From: Marinobacter adhaerens HP15
GTDB lineage: Bacteria > Pseudomonadota > Gammaproteobacteria > Pseudomonadales > Oleiphilaceae
Assembly (NCBI RefSeq): GCF_000166295.1
Contig: NC_017506.1
Span: 2,232,001 to 2,296,000, forward strand
Reading direction: 5' to 3'
Length of the DNA: 64,000 nt
In this document: positions 37,439 through 46,320 of the stretch, one piece after another
Numbering within the stretch: the stretch's first letter is position 1
Layout: every line of letters starts with the position of its first letter
The notes under the pieces: model-generated
What the model saw: the letters and a program-made list of their open reading frames with translations, nothing else
Database searches by the model: none
What the model was told of the DNA's origin: nothing
Translations under genes and position numbers: made by a program

Positions 37439-38538
37439 CACTGTTGCTCCTGTACCAGGAATTCATCCACATACAGCTTCAGCCATTGCCTCGGGAACGA
37501 GAGGTGAACCTTACTGCCAATCGATGCGGCGAACTCCTCGCTCTGCCGGACTTTCATTTTTTCATGGTCAAGCTGAACGGTAACAATCTTGTAGGTACCC
37601 AGGTCCTCTACATCCAGGACCTCGGCCTCGAAGGTGTCGTCTGAAGCCACAGAGGACACTTCCACAAACTCGGGACGGATTCCGATCTTGATGTTGGTGG
37701 ACCTGGTCCGCTGCAAGACATCTACCTGCCAGGACTCGAGTGACACAACTGTGCTTCCGAAACACACGCCCCGGGGACACCGCTGCACTTCAATAAGGTT
37801 CATGCCGGGGCTGCCAATGAAAAAGCCCACGAAGGTATGGTTGGGCTGTTCGAACAGCTCGGTCGGCGTACCAAACTGGACAATCTGCCCGCCGTACATC
37901 ACCGCTATCTTGTCGGCAAAGGTGGAGGCCTCGAGCTGGTCGTGGGTGACATACACCATGGTGATGTCAAACTGCTCGTGAATCTGCTTTAGCTTGCGGC
38001 GCAGTTTCCACTTGAGTTGCGGATCGATCACCGTCAGTGGCTCGTCGAACAGAATCGCGGACACGTCCTCCCGAACCAGGCCGCGGCCCATGGATACCTT
38101 CTGCTTTTCATCCGCGGTCAGGTTCTTCGCCTTCTTGTAGAGCTTGTCCTCTATTTCGAGGACCTCTGCAATCTCATGGACGCGGGCCTTGATCTTGGAG
38201 GCTGGCACCTTGTTGTTCTTCAGTGGGAACGCCAGGTTGTCGTATACCGTCATTGAGTCGTAAATGACGGGGAACTGAAAAACCTGGGCGATATTCCTGT
38301 CCCGGGGAGACAGTTCATTGACCCGCTTGCCGTCAAACAGAACATCACCTTCCGAAGGCTGAACAAGACCGGAAATAATGTTCAGCATGGTGCTTTTTCC
38401 GCAGCCCGACGGACCGAGCAGAGCGTATGCACCACCTTTGTGCCAGACATGGTCAAGCTGGCGAATCGCGTAATCATCCGGCCCGGTAGGCATATCGCTG
38501 TAGCTGTGGGCGAGTGATTTCAATTGAATTTCAGCCAT
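37438..38538 (-). CDS. glpT: Glycerol ABC transporter ATP-binding protein with degenerate signature
   Basis: 366 aa. An N-terminal ABC ATPase has Walker A GPSGCGKST (about residues 39-47) and Walker B ILFDEP, with a C-terminal TOBE-like regulatory domain. The ABC signature reads LTADEKQ instead of LSGGQ, so one composite ATP site should be degenerate. It overlaps glpS and glpP by single bases, giving a fully coupled operon. The name follows the rhizobial glycerol system and should not be confused with the glycerol-3-phosphate antiporter GlpT. Confidence 0.88.
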   Translation of the reverse strand: MAEIQLKSLAHSYSDMPTGPDDYAIRQLDHVWHKGGAYALLGPSGCGKSTMLNIISGLVQPSEGDVLFDGKRVNELSPRDRNIAQVFQFPVIYDSMTVYDNLAFPLKNNKVPASKIKARVHEIAEVLEIEDKLYKKAKNLTADEKQKVSMGRGLVREDVSAILFDEPLTVIDPQLKWKLRRKLKQIHEQFDITMVYVTHDQLEASTFADKIAVMYGGQIVQFGTPTELFEQPNHTFVGFFIGSPGMNLIEVQRCPRGVCFGSTVVSLESWQVDVLQRTRSTNIKIGIRPEFVEVSSVASDDTFEAEVLDVEDLGTYKIVTVQLDHEKMKVRQSEEFAASIGSKVHLSFPRQWLKLYVDEFLVQEQQ

Positions 38539-39632
38539 CAGACAGACCCTCCTGAAACCTGGGACGGTGTGTGCACCAGTTGCTCGTCGTTGTCGAAAAC
38601 GAAAAGCTTGTTGATTGGCAGGTACACCTTGATGGGTGAACCCGTGTGGTACTGATGCACGCCCATCAGTTGCAACACCATTTCAAAGTGGCTGTTCTCA
38701 ACGTGCATGAAGGTTTCAGAACCACTGATCTCACTGAGCTCCACCTCCATGGACATCTCCAGGTCATCATCACTGGTGGGCACCAGACCGATATGGCTGG
38801 GACGGATCCCGAACCAGTAATCACCCGGTTTCAGCTTCGCCAATTCCTGCGTGAGCGCGTGGTGGGAGTATTCGTCGAAGGTCACCTCGGTTTCGGAAAC
38901 CCGGCCACGAATCATGTTCATTGGAGGCTCGCTGAACAATTGTGCAGCGAGAGTGTTCACCGGTGCCCGATAGACATCCATCACCGGGCCGGTCTGAACG
39001 ACCTGCCCCTCGTGCAGTAATGTTGTTGTACCGCCGAGTGCAAGGGCTTCATTGGCCTCTGTGGTTGCGTACACCGCAATACACTGGCGCTCGCGGAACA
39101 GATCCCGCAGTTCCGCCCGGAGCTCTTCGCGCAGCTTGTAATCAAGGTTGACCAGTGGCTCATCGAAAAGCACCAGGGTGGCATCTTTAACCAGCGCCCG
39201 GGCCATGGCCGTTCGCTGCTGTTGACCACCCGACAGTTCCAGGGGATAGCGCTTCAGCAGAGGGTCAATCCGGAGCATCGACGCGGTTTCTTTCACCCGA
39301 CGATCAATCTCGGACTCGGTCATCTTTGCAAGCCGCAGGGGCGAAGCAATGTTTTCGTAGACCGTCAGGTTGGGATAATTGATGAACTGCTGGTAGATCA
39401 TCGAAATATTACGGTTCTGTACGCTCTGCCCTGTTACGTCCTCGCCGTTGTATATCAGACGGCCATTATCGGGCTTGTCTAACCCGGCCATCAATCGCAT
39501 CAGCGAGGTCTTTCCGGCCAGTGTCCGGCCGAGCAGAACGTTAAAGGAACCTGCCTCAAAGGTGAGGTTGGCATCCCGTATGTAGTCGACACCGTCGACC
39601 TCACGGGAGAGATTCTCCAGTGTTAAGGACAT
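38538..39632 (-). CDS. glpS: Glycerol ABC transporter ATP-binding protein
   Basis: 364 aa. Walker A is GRTLAGKTS (about residues 35-43), the signature LSGGQQQRTAMARAL is canonical, and Walker B is LVLFDEP, with a C-terminal TOBE-like domain. It should pair with GlpT as a heterodimer with one canonical and one degenerate site. It is the first gene of the operon. A sigma-54-type promoter lies 84-98 bp upstream and a sigma-54 activator gene diverges from it. Confidence 0.88.
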   Translation of the reverse strand: MSLTLENLSREVDGVDYIRDANLTFEAGSFNVLLGRTLAGKTSLMRLMAGLDKPDNGRLIYNGEDVTGQSVQNRNISMIYQQFINYPNLTVYENIASPLRLAKMTESEIDRRVKETASMLRIDPLLKRYPLELSGGQQQRTAMARALVKDATLVLFDEPLVNLDYKLREELRAELRDLFRERQCIAVYATTEANEALALGGTTTLLHEGQVVQTGPVMDVYRAPVNTLAAQLFSEPPMNMIRGRVSETEVTFDEYSHHALTQELAKLKPGDYWFGIRPSHIGLVPTSDDDLEMSMEVELSEISGSETFMHVENSHFEMVLQLMGVHQYHTGSPIKVYLPINKLFVFDNDEQLVHTPSQVSGGSV

Positions 39633-39715
39633 AGGCTTTCCTTTTTGTTCTTGTGGAAACGCGCTTCGGGACCGGCATACACCGACCGCGAAAATTCGAT
39701 TTCGAATCCACTAAC

Positions 39716-39730
39716 GCAAACGGTGTACCA
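39716..39730 (-). promoter_or_regulatory. Sigma-54 (-24/-12) promoter of the glycerol ABC operon
   Basis: On the minus strand TGGTACACCGTTTGC has the invariant GG-N10-GC spacing and matches TGGCAC-N5-TTGC except for one base. It lies about 85 bp upstream of glpS. The divergent gene encodes a sigma-54 activator with GAFTGA, which strengthens the assignment. Confidence 0.72.
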
Positions 39731-39743
39731 CTTCTTTAAGGTT

Positions 39744-39763
39744 TGTAGGTATCTCTACCTACA
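39744..39763. promoter_or_regulatory. Palindrome upstream of the sigma-54 promoter
   Basis: TGTAGGTA-tctc-TACCTACA is a perfect 8-bp inverted repeat that begins 13 bp upstream of the -24 element. It could be an activator binding site or an operator. The position is closer than a usual upstream activating site. Confidence 0.4.
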
Positions 39764-39838
39764 GCACTGTTTTTCAAGACTTTAAATTTTTATGACGATT
39801 TCCTATCCGAAAATAGCAATGTTCGTTTAGCAATACTT

Positions 39839-39853
39839 TGTTCAAAATGAACA
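39839..39853. promoter_or_regulatory. Inverted repeat in the glpS/activator intergenic region
   Basis: TGTTCA-aaa-TGAACA, with a nearby AATGTTCG half-site at 39818-39825. It sits about 110 bp upstream of the -24 element, the right distance for an enhancer site, and also resembles GlpR half-sites. The rest of the 334-bp intergenic region (39633-39966) is AT-rich with no gene seen. Confidence 0.45.
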
Positions 39854-39966
39854 TTGACGTGAACAGCATTTGCACAGATTATTGAGCAACAGCAAGAACA
39901 GGCCTGTTCCACTTTGCTGCTCGAATCGTCAACCAGAACAACAAACGAAAAACTGAGTGACGCCTG

Positions 39967-41847
39967 ATGAGAAAAAACGAATATTCGGATTATCGAAGTG
40001 TGATTGCCGATTCCTGGAACCGCTGTATTGCCTGGGGCCTTGATCACGATCATGAGCCAGCACCATTGAAACCAGAGCCGGCGAGGTTAGAGGAGATAAA
40101 TCGACAGCACAGCGAACTGCTTTCGGTGACCGAAGCAGAAGTTCTGCCCTATTACCGAAACGTCCTATCAAACAGCCGATGTCTCATCCTGCTTGCCGAT
40201 CAGCACGCAACCGTACTCAGCAGCTGGGGTGATGAACGCATCACCGAGACCCGTCTCAAACCCTGGTTCCAGACCGGTGCAAACTGGCAAGAGCAGAACT
40301 GCGGTACCAACGCTATTGGCACATCAATTGCAGTGGGGGGGCCCGTTCAGATTCAGCGTAATGAACATTTTCTGAAAACAAACCGGAGCATCATCGGCTC
40401 TGCCGCACCGATTTTCGATGCCCACCGCCAGATCGCGGGTGTTCTGAGCGTGTTTAGCGACGCCTATCTGCCTCAGGCTCACACGTTAGGCATGGTGCGA
40501 CTGCTGTCCCAATCTGTGGAAAACCGCCTGATCAATCGTCAGTTCGGGCCGGATCACTTCCAGATCACCCTGAATACAACGGCGGACAACTTCGATAGCC
40601 CCTGGTCCGGCATTCTCGTGTGTGATGATTCCGGTCAGGTGATCGCCAGCAACCAGAGGGCAGATCAGCTTCTGGGAATGAACACCGTCGAAGCCAGGCT
40701 GGATGAGCTATTCACCCGCCACCGGAATCACATCCTCGGCCACCCTGAAACAGAAACCCTGCAACTGACCACCCGGAGCAAGGTCCGTCTTAGTGCCCGG
40801 ATCAAACGCCCCACCCGAATCCCCGACGCCAACGGAAAAACAAAGCCGTCTCCAGTACCGGAGGACCTCCGACAATCCGCCCGACCGCTCGACATCGACA
40901 ATCTTGATTACGGCGATTCCGCGGTCAAACGCTGTGCTACGCAAAGTCTCAAAGTTCTGGAGCGGGGTTTACCGGTACTCATCACCGGCGAAACGGGGGT
41001 AGGCAAGGAAGTGCTGGTGAAAGCTCTTCACCGCGCATCCCACCGCAAGGACCAGCCGCTGGTCGCGGTCAACTGCGCAGCCATTCCGCCGGAGCTGGTC
41101 GAATCGGAATTGTTCGGTTATGAAGCCGGTGCTTTCACCGGCGCAAGGGCGCAGGGATCACTGGGGTTCATACGAAAAGCGCACAAGGGCGTTCTGTTCC
41201 TCGACGAGATCGGCGAAATGCCTCTTTCTGCGCAGTCGCGTCTATTGCGTGTTCTACAGGAAAGGGTCGTTACACCGGTGGGATCCACCGACAGCGTCCC
41301 GGTCGATATTCTGTTGGTTACGGCAACCAATCGACCGCTGACCACCCGGATTGAAAACGGCCATTTCCGGGCCGACCTCTACTACCGCATCAACGGGTTG
41401 TGCGTCGAACTCCCAGCCCTTCGAAACCGTGCCGACAGGCGGATGCTGATACAGAGCCTGTATGCCCGGCACCGGGATCCGGGTCAGTCTGAGCAACTTT
41501 CACCGAAAGTCCTTTCGGCCCTGGAAGCCCACCCCTGGCCCGGTAACATCCGCCAACTGGTAAATGTGCTGAGGGTCGCCATCGCAATTGCCGACGGCGA
41601 GCAGGTGCAGGTTTGGCACCTGCCAGAAGATTTTCTTGCAGAGTTCGAGGCCAACCCCCTTGAACAGAGCGATCCACCGATGCAGGAACAGCCAGTTGCT
41701 GGTTCCGAAGCAGAAACCGAGGACACCCTTGCTAGAACCCTGCAAATTTACCGGAAATGCACCGGCAATATCTCGCAGGCGGCCAGAGAACTGTCCATCA
41801 GCCGCAACACCCTCTATAAGCGCCTGCGGGAAATGGGTGTTCGCTGA
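39967..41847 (+). CDS. Sigma-54-dependent activator (AcoR-like)
   Basis: 626 aa. An N-terminal GAF-like sensor region (about residues 50-190), a possible PAS-like segment (about 205-285), a central AAA+ domain and a C-terminal Fis-type HTH (about 585-626, ISQAARELSISRNTLYKRL). Walker A is GETGVGKE (341-348), the sigma-54 contact loop GAFTGA is at 388-393, and Walker B is GVLFLDEIGE. It is divergent from the glycerol ABC operon, which has a sigma-54 promoter, so it probably activates that operon in response to glycerol or a metabolite. Confidence 0.9.
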   Translation: MRKNEYSDYRSVIADSWNRCIAWGLDHDHEPAPLKPEPARLEEINRQHSELLSVTEAEVLPYYRNVLSNSRCLILLADQHATVLSSWGDERITETRLKPWFQTGANWQEQNCGTNAIGTSIAVGGPVQIQRNEHFLKTNRSIIGSAAPIFDAHRQIAGVLSVFSDAYLPQAHTLGMVRLLSQSVENRLINRQFGPDHFQITLNTTADNFDSPWSGILVCDDSGQVIASNQRADQLLGMNTVEARLDELFTRHRNHILGHPETETLQLTTRSKVRLSARIKRPTRIPDANGKTKPSPVPEDLRQSARPLDIDNLDYGDSAVKRCATQSLKVLERGLPVLITGETGVGKEVLVKALHRASHRKDQPLVAVNCAAIPPELVESELFGYEAGAFTGARAQGSLGFIRKAHKGVLFLDEIGEMPLSAQSRLLRVLQERVVTPVGSTDSVPVDILLVTATNRPLTTRIENGHFRADLYYRINGLCVELPALRNRADRRMLIQSLYARHRDPGQSEQLSPKVLSALEAHPWPGNIRQLVNVLRVAIAIADGEQVQVWHLPEDFLAEFEANPLEQSDPPMQEQPVAGSEAETEDTLARTLQIYRKCTGNISQAARELSISRNTLYKRLREMGVR

Positions 41848-41864
41848 CGTTCGTTGCCGCGGCC

Positions 41865-41886
41865 GCTTTGTTGTGTCAAAGCTTTT
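41865..41886 (+). terminator. Intrinsic terminator of the sigma-54 activator gene
   Basis: GCTTTG-TTGTGT-CAAAGC followed by TTTT, 17 bp after the activator stop. It overlaps the convergent glpK stop codon. Confidence 0.6.
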
Positions 41887-43348
41887 GCACCGCTTGGCTC
41901 CAGCCGTCGTAGAGCTTATCCCGATGCTCTTTAGTCATAACCGGCTCAAAATTCCGATCGCATCGCCACAAGTCCGAAAGCTCCTCGAGAGAGCCATAGA
42001 CCCCGGCTTCCAGACCGGCGAGGTAGGCGGCGCCAAGCGCCGTGGTTTCAACCAGTGAAGGTCGATCCACCCGGGCGCCGAGAATGTCTGCCAGGAACTG
42101 GAGGACCCAGTTGTTGGCCACCATACCACCGTCGACTCTGAGGTTGACTGGGCGGATACCGTCCTTTTCCATGGCTTTTTGCAGATCCTTGGTCTGGTAG
42201 CAGACCGATTGCAGACCTGCCGTCACAATCTCCTTGATACCGGTATCACGAGTCAGGCCGAATATCGCGCCTCTCGCGTTGGGGTCCCAATAAGGTGCCC
42301 CAAGCCCGGTAAACGCAGGCACCAGATAGACGCCGTGGTCGACCGGTGTCCCCTCTGCCAACGGCTCTGTTTCACAGGCATCCCGGATAAGCCGAAGCCC
42401 GTCCCTCAGCCATTGAATGGTGGCCCCGGCAATGAAAATACTGCCCTCAAGGGCATAGGTAGGCTTGCCATTTACCCGGTACGCCACCGTCGTAAGCAAA
42501 CGGTGCTTCGACTGCAAAGCCTTGTCGCCAGTATTGAGCATCAGAAAGCAACCCGTGCCGTAGGTGCTTTTCGCCATGCCAATGCCAAAGCAGGTCTGAC
42601 CGAACAGGGCCGCCTGCTGATCGCCGGCCACCCCCAATACCGAGGTGCCGCTGAGTGCCCCGCCCTCGGTGATCCGCCCGAACTGATCGGCGGAATCCAT
42701 CACCTCCGGCAACAGCGATTCGGGAATATCGAAAAGTTGCAGAAGCTCCGGATCCCATTTCTGGTTGTGAATGTTGAACAGCAGCGTACGACTGGCATTG
42801 GTGGCGTCAGTACGGTGCTCACGGCCACCGGTCAACCGCCACAACAGGAAGCTATCAACCGTCCCGAACGCAAGCTCTCCGCGCTCCGCACGCTCCCTGA
42901 CTCCAGCGACATTTTCCAGAATCCAGCGGAGTTTGGTGGCCGAGAAATACGGATCAACCAGCAACCCGGTTTTGCTGCTGACCCACGGCTCAAGCCCCTC
43001 ACTCTTCAGGGATTCGCAGTAGGAGGCTGTCCGCCGGTCCTGCCAGACAATAGCGTTATATACGGGCTCCCCGGTTTGACGATCCCATACCACAGTGGTC
43101 TCGCGCTGATTGGTAATGCCCACCGCGATCACTTCATCGCGATCACCACATTCCTCAGCCATCACCGCGTCGCAGGTCTGCTTAACCGATGACCAGAGAT
43201 CCTCCGGATTGTGCTCTACCCAGCCACTGGCCGGGAAATGCTGCGGAAACTCTTGCTGGCGGGTGGCGTGTATGTTGCCCTGCAGGTCAAAGAGTATGGC
43301 TCTGGAACTGGTAGTTCCCTGATCAATGGAGAGTATGTACTGGCTCAT
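41876..43348 (-). CDS. glpK: Glycerol kinase
   Basis: 490 aa, near the usual 500. Phosphorylates glycerol to sn-glycerol 3-phosphate. The FGGY-kinase motifs [13 protein letters not shown] at the N-terminus and [11 protein letters not shown] near residue 405 are visible. It stands alone on the minus strand, divergent from glpR. The upstream region has TTTTTCG and GAACAT half-sites but no full GlpR operator. Confidence 0.96.
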   Translation of the reverse strand: MSQYILSIDQGTTSSRAILFDLQGNIHATRQQEFPQHFPASGWVEHNPEDLWSSVKQTCDAVMAEECGDRDEVIAVGITNQRETTVVWDRQTGEPVYNAIVWQDRRTASYCESLKSEGLEPWVSSKTGLLVDPYFSATKLRWILENVAGVRERAERGELAFGTVDSFLLWRLTGGREHRTDATNASRTLLFNIHNQKWDPELLQLFDIPESLLPEVMDSADQFGRITEGGALSGTSVLGVAGDQQAALFGQTCFGIGMAKSTYGTGCFLMLNTGDKALQSKHRLLTTVAYRVNGKPTYALEGSIFIAGATIQWLRDGLRLIRDACETEPLAEGTPVDHGVYLVPAFTGLGAPYWDPNARGAIFGLTRDTGIKEIVTAGLQSVCYQTKDLQKAMEKDGIRPVNLRVDGGMVANNWVLQFLADILGARVDRPSLVETTALGAAYLAGLEAGVYGSLEELSDLWRCDRNFEPVMTKEHRDKLYDGWSQAVQKL

Positions 43349-43552
43349 AGAATTTCGACCTCGGTTTCTTATTTTTTCGTATTTTTACTTTTTTGAACAT
43401 AAATGCCAAGTGGTTTTCACGGCAAGCGCGCATCTGGCCAACCTGTCCCGGTAAAAAAGCTGCATAACCCGCTGAAAACCACTAAACTTTGGGAATGTTT
43501 TCGGACGCACTATATTTCGCATGAGAAAAATGACAGAGCGGAGGAGGTTTTA

Positions 43553-44309
43553 ATGGCACAGCGTCGCCGACAGGATCTGATTATGGAGCTGATCCAGCAG
43601 AACGGTTTCGTCACCACCGAACAGCTGGTAGACCAGTTCAAGGTGACGCCTCAGACCATCCGCCGGGACCTGAATGAACTCGCCAAACAGAAGAAACTCC
43701 GCAGGCACCATGGTGGAGCCGGCATTGACTCCAGCACTGTGAACACCGCCTATCAGGCCCGCAAGATCATGGATCTTGAAGCCAAGGAACGAATTGCCGA
43801 AGCACTCGTGGAGCTTATTCCTGATAACTCCTCAATGTTCATCAACATCGGCACCACCACCGAAACCATTGCCAAGGCACTGCTTGAGAAAACAACCTGC
43901 AGATCGTCACCAACAACCTGCACGTCGCATCTATTCTCTCCGCCAAAGAGACTTCCATGTCATCATTGCCGGTGGGGAAGTACGTAACCGCGACGGCGGC
44001 ATCGTCGGTGAAGCCACACGGGACTTCATCAATCAGTTCAAAATGGACTTCGGCATTATCGGCATCAGCGGCATTCATAACGATGGCTCCCTGCTCGATT
44101 TCGATTACCGCGAAGTCCGCGTCGCCCAGGCAATCATTGCCAACTCCAACCAGGTTCTTCTTGCTGCCGACCATTCCAAGTTCGGGCGCAACGCCATGGT
44201 CCGTCTCGGCAGCATCTCCCAGGCTGACCACGTGTTTACCGACCAGCAACCTCCTGTAGAGATCCGCCAATTGCTGACCGAGCATAACGTACAGCTTCAT
44301 ATCGTCTGA
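43553..44309 (+). pseudogene. glpR: DeoR-family glycerol-3-phosphate repressor, two frameshifts
   Basis: The product would be GlpR, the repressor of glp genes. The N-terminal HTH (VTTEQLVDQFKVTPQTIRRDL) is read from ATG 43553 behind GGAGG. The frame then changes twice. One base is missing in the A run at 43889-43892 (expected GAG-AAA-AAC-AAC-CTG), and one near 43948-43952 (expected GAG-GAC-TTC). The middle segment reads [19 protein letters not shown] and the last [19 protein letters not shown], both matching E. coli GlpR by memory. Repair gives about 252 aa. As read, the effector domain is lost. Confidence 0.85.
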
Positions 44310-44488
44310 TTTCTTTTCGGTCCCTCCTGTTCGAAAATGTGACCGCCTCGCTCTTTTCGTTTTTTTCTATTTTTTCCTTTACGAATATCCTTGCCTTTCG
44401 CATAATAGTTCCATACCGCTTATTGAACATTGAAAAGTGCGCATCACAACAAAGCGTCTTTTCCAGTGGCGTCAGGAGATGACCAACA

Positions 44489-46018
44489 ATGACTATGGAG
44501 CACGAACAGTTTGACGTTATTGTCGTTGGCGGCGGAGTCAACGGCACCGGCATTGCCATGGACGCAGCCGGGCGAGGTCTGAAAGTCCTGCTATGTGAAA
44601 TGAATGATCTGGCTTCGGCTACCTCATCCAGCAGCAGCAAGCTGATACACGGCGGCCTTCGTTATCTTGAGCACTACGAATTCCGACTGGTCCGGGAGGC
44701 ACTGGCTGAACGCGAGTCTCTGCTTCGCAACTCGCCACACATCATGTGGCCAATGCGCTTTCGGCTACCTCACCGCCCTCACCTGCGCCCGGCATGGATG
44801 ATTCGAACCGGCCTCTTCCTTTATGACCATCTGGCAAAGCGTGAGATCCTGCCGGGCTCTCGCTCGATCAAATTCGGGGCAGACGATCCGCTCAAACCCG
44901 ATATCACCAAGGGCTTTGAGTACTCGGACGGTTGGGTTGACGATGCCCGCCTGGTGGTTCTGACCGCAAAAAAAGCCCAGCAATTCGGTGCGCAGATTCT
45001 TACACGCACCAAATGCGTCAAAGCTGAACAGGGCTCCCGAGAGTGGCAAGTGACCCTCCGTGACATGACCGATGAGACCGAGAAAACCGTCTCGGCAAAG
45101 GCAATAGTGAACGCTTCGGGCCCCTGGGTGAGCCGGTTGTTCGGAGAAACGCTGTCGATGCCCGCCCCGAAGATGATTCGCATGGTTAAAGGCAGTCATA
45201 TCGTTGTTCCGAGGCTGAACAAGGGAACCGAAGCCTATATTCTCCAGAACGAAGATGAGCGGATAGTGTTTGTTATTCCCTACGAGGATGAATTTTCGCT
45301 CGTGGGCACAACCGACGTGGACTACGAGGGTGACCCTAAAAAAGCCAAGATTTCGCCCGAGGAAACTGATTATCTTCTCAACATTGTGAACTCTCACTTC
45401 AAGCGACAACTTGTACCTTCAGATGTGATCTGGTCGTACTCCGGCGTACGCCCTCTGATGGATGATGAGCAGGAAAACGCTCAGAAAGCCTCGCGGGATT
45501 ATTCTTTTGAGATCAACAGCGAGAAAGGCAAGGCACCGCTGATTTCAGTCTTCGGGGGCAAGATAACGACCTACCGCAAGCTGGCCGAAGCCGCGACTGA
45601 CAAACTGTGCCAGTTCTTTCCCGAAGCCGGCGGACGCTGGACCAAGAAAGGGGTTTTACCAGGCGGTGACTTTGCCAATCACGAGGCTCTGGAGGAAACT
45701 CTGCGTCGCGACTATCCATGGCTCGCCGAGAAGGTCATCAGCCGCTATGTTCGCACTTACGGCACAACCAGCTATGACATTCTCAGAAATTGTACGTCTA
45801 TGGAAGACCTCGGTATTCATTTCGCCGGAACTCTCTATGAACGTGAGGTCGAACACCTGGTCAAGAACGAGTGGGCCATGACGTCGGAGGATATTCTCTG
45901 GCGCAGGACCAAACAGGGGCTATACGCCAGCGACTCCGATATCGAATCCCTGGAACGTTATCTGATGAAAACTGTCACCACTGAAACTCGCAAAACTGCT
46001 CTCCACCACAGCGCCTGA
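44489..46018 (+). CDS. glpD: Aerobic glycerol-3-phosphate dehydrogenase
   Basis: 509 aa FAD enzyme of the membrane periphery that oxidises glycerol 3-phosphate to dihydroxyacetone phosphate and reduces quinone. The Rossmann motif VVGGGVNGTGIAMDAAGRG is at the N-terminus, with SSSSSKLIHGGLRYLE and the C-terminal helical domain following. ATG 44489 is 10 nt from GGAG; ATG 44495 is possible. A partial GlpR-like half-site (CGAATAT, 44382-44388) is upstream. It follows glpR and is ended by a strong terminator. Confidence 0.96.
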   Translation: MTMEHEQFDVIVVGGGVNGTGIAMDAAGRGLKVLLCEMNDLASATSSSSSKLIHGGLRYLEHYEFRLVREALAERESLLRNSPHIMWPMRFRLPHRPHLRPAWMIRTGLFLYDHLAKREILPGSRSIKFGADDPLKPDITKGFEYSDGWVDDARLVVLTAKKAQQFGAQILTRTKCVKAEQGSREWQVTLRDMTDETEKTVSAKAIVNASGPWVSRLFGETLSMPAPKMIRMVKGSHIVVPRLNKGTEAYILQNEDERIVFVIPYEDEFSLVGTTDVDYEGDPKKAKISPEETDYLLNIVNSHFKRQLVPSDVIWSYSGVRPLMDDEQENAQKASRDYSFEINSEKGKAPLISVFGGKITTYRKLAEAATDKLCQFFPEAGGRWTKKGVLPGGDFANHEALEETLRRDYPWLAEKVISRYVRTYGTTSYDILRNCTSMEDLGIHFAGTLYEREVEHLVKNEWAMTSEDILWRRTKQGLYASDSDIESLERYLMKTVTTETRKTALHHSA

Positions 46019-46037
46019 AGCTCTCTCAGGCATCCTT

Positions 46038-46071
46038 GCTCCGGCCGGATAATTCCGCCCGGAGCTTTTTT
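46038..46071 (+). terminator. Intrinsic terminator of glpD
   Basis: GCTCCGG and CCGGAGC form the outer stem, with CGGA-TAAT-TCCG inside, followed by TTTTTT (46066-46071). It lies 20 bp after the glpD stop. Confidence 0.85.
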
Positions 46072-46116
46072 CGGCGCTTCCACGGCCAGGGATTTTTGGC
46101 TTGGGAGAAGTCGGCC

Positions 46117-46214
46117 AGGCAGAGGAGACTCCTAAAACACGCTGTAAATACTTCCCTGTACGCTCGGCTCCGCCATCCATGGCTCCGGACGGTTTTTAGG
46201 AGTCTCCTCTGCCT
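46117..46214. repeat. Long inverted-repeat element, copy 1
   Basis: Perfect 21-bp arms at 46117-46137 and 46194-46214, extendable by GGGAG/CTCCC (46103-46107 and 46218-46222), enclose a 56-nt core. The core contains GTAAATACTTCCCTGTACGC and GCCATCCATGGC, each capable of a small hairpin. The core aligns with that of the element at 56631-56728 although the arm sequences differ, so both belong to one structured repeat family. It lies between the glpD and porin terminators. Confidence 0.8.
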
Positions 46215-46249
46215 GCCCTCCCATACATTTTCGGAATCTCGGACAATAA

Positions 46250-46279
46250 AAAAGGTTGAGGAATTAACCTCAACCTTTT
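46250..46279 (-). terminator. Intrinsic terminator of the porin gene
   Basis: AAAAGGTTGAGG (46250-46261) and CCTCAACCTTTT (46268-46279) form a 12-bp stem with a 6-nt loop. On the minus strand it is followed by a T run. It lies 42 bp downstream of the porin stop. Confidence 0.85.
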
Positions 46280-46320
46280 GAGCACCGACTTCCGAGGGTG
46301 CTTGCCTCTTTTTGAGACAA

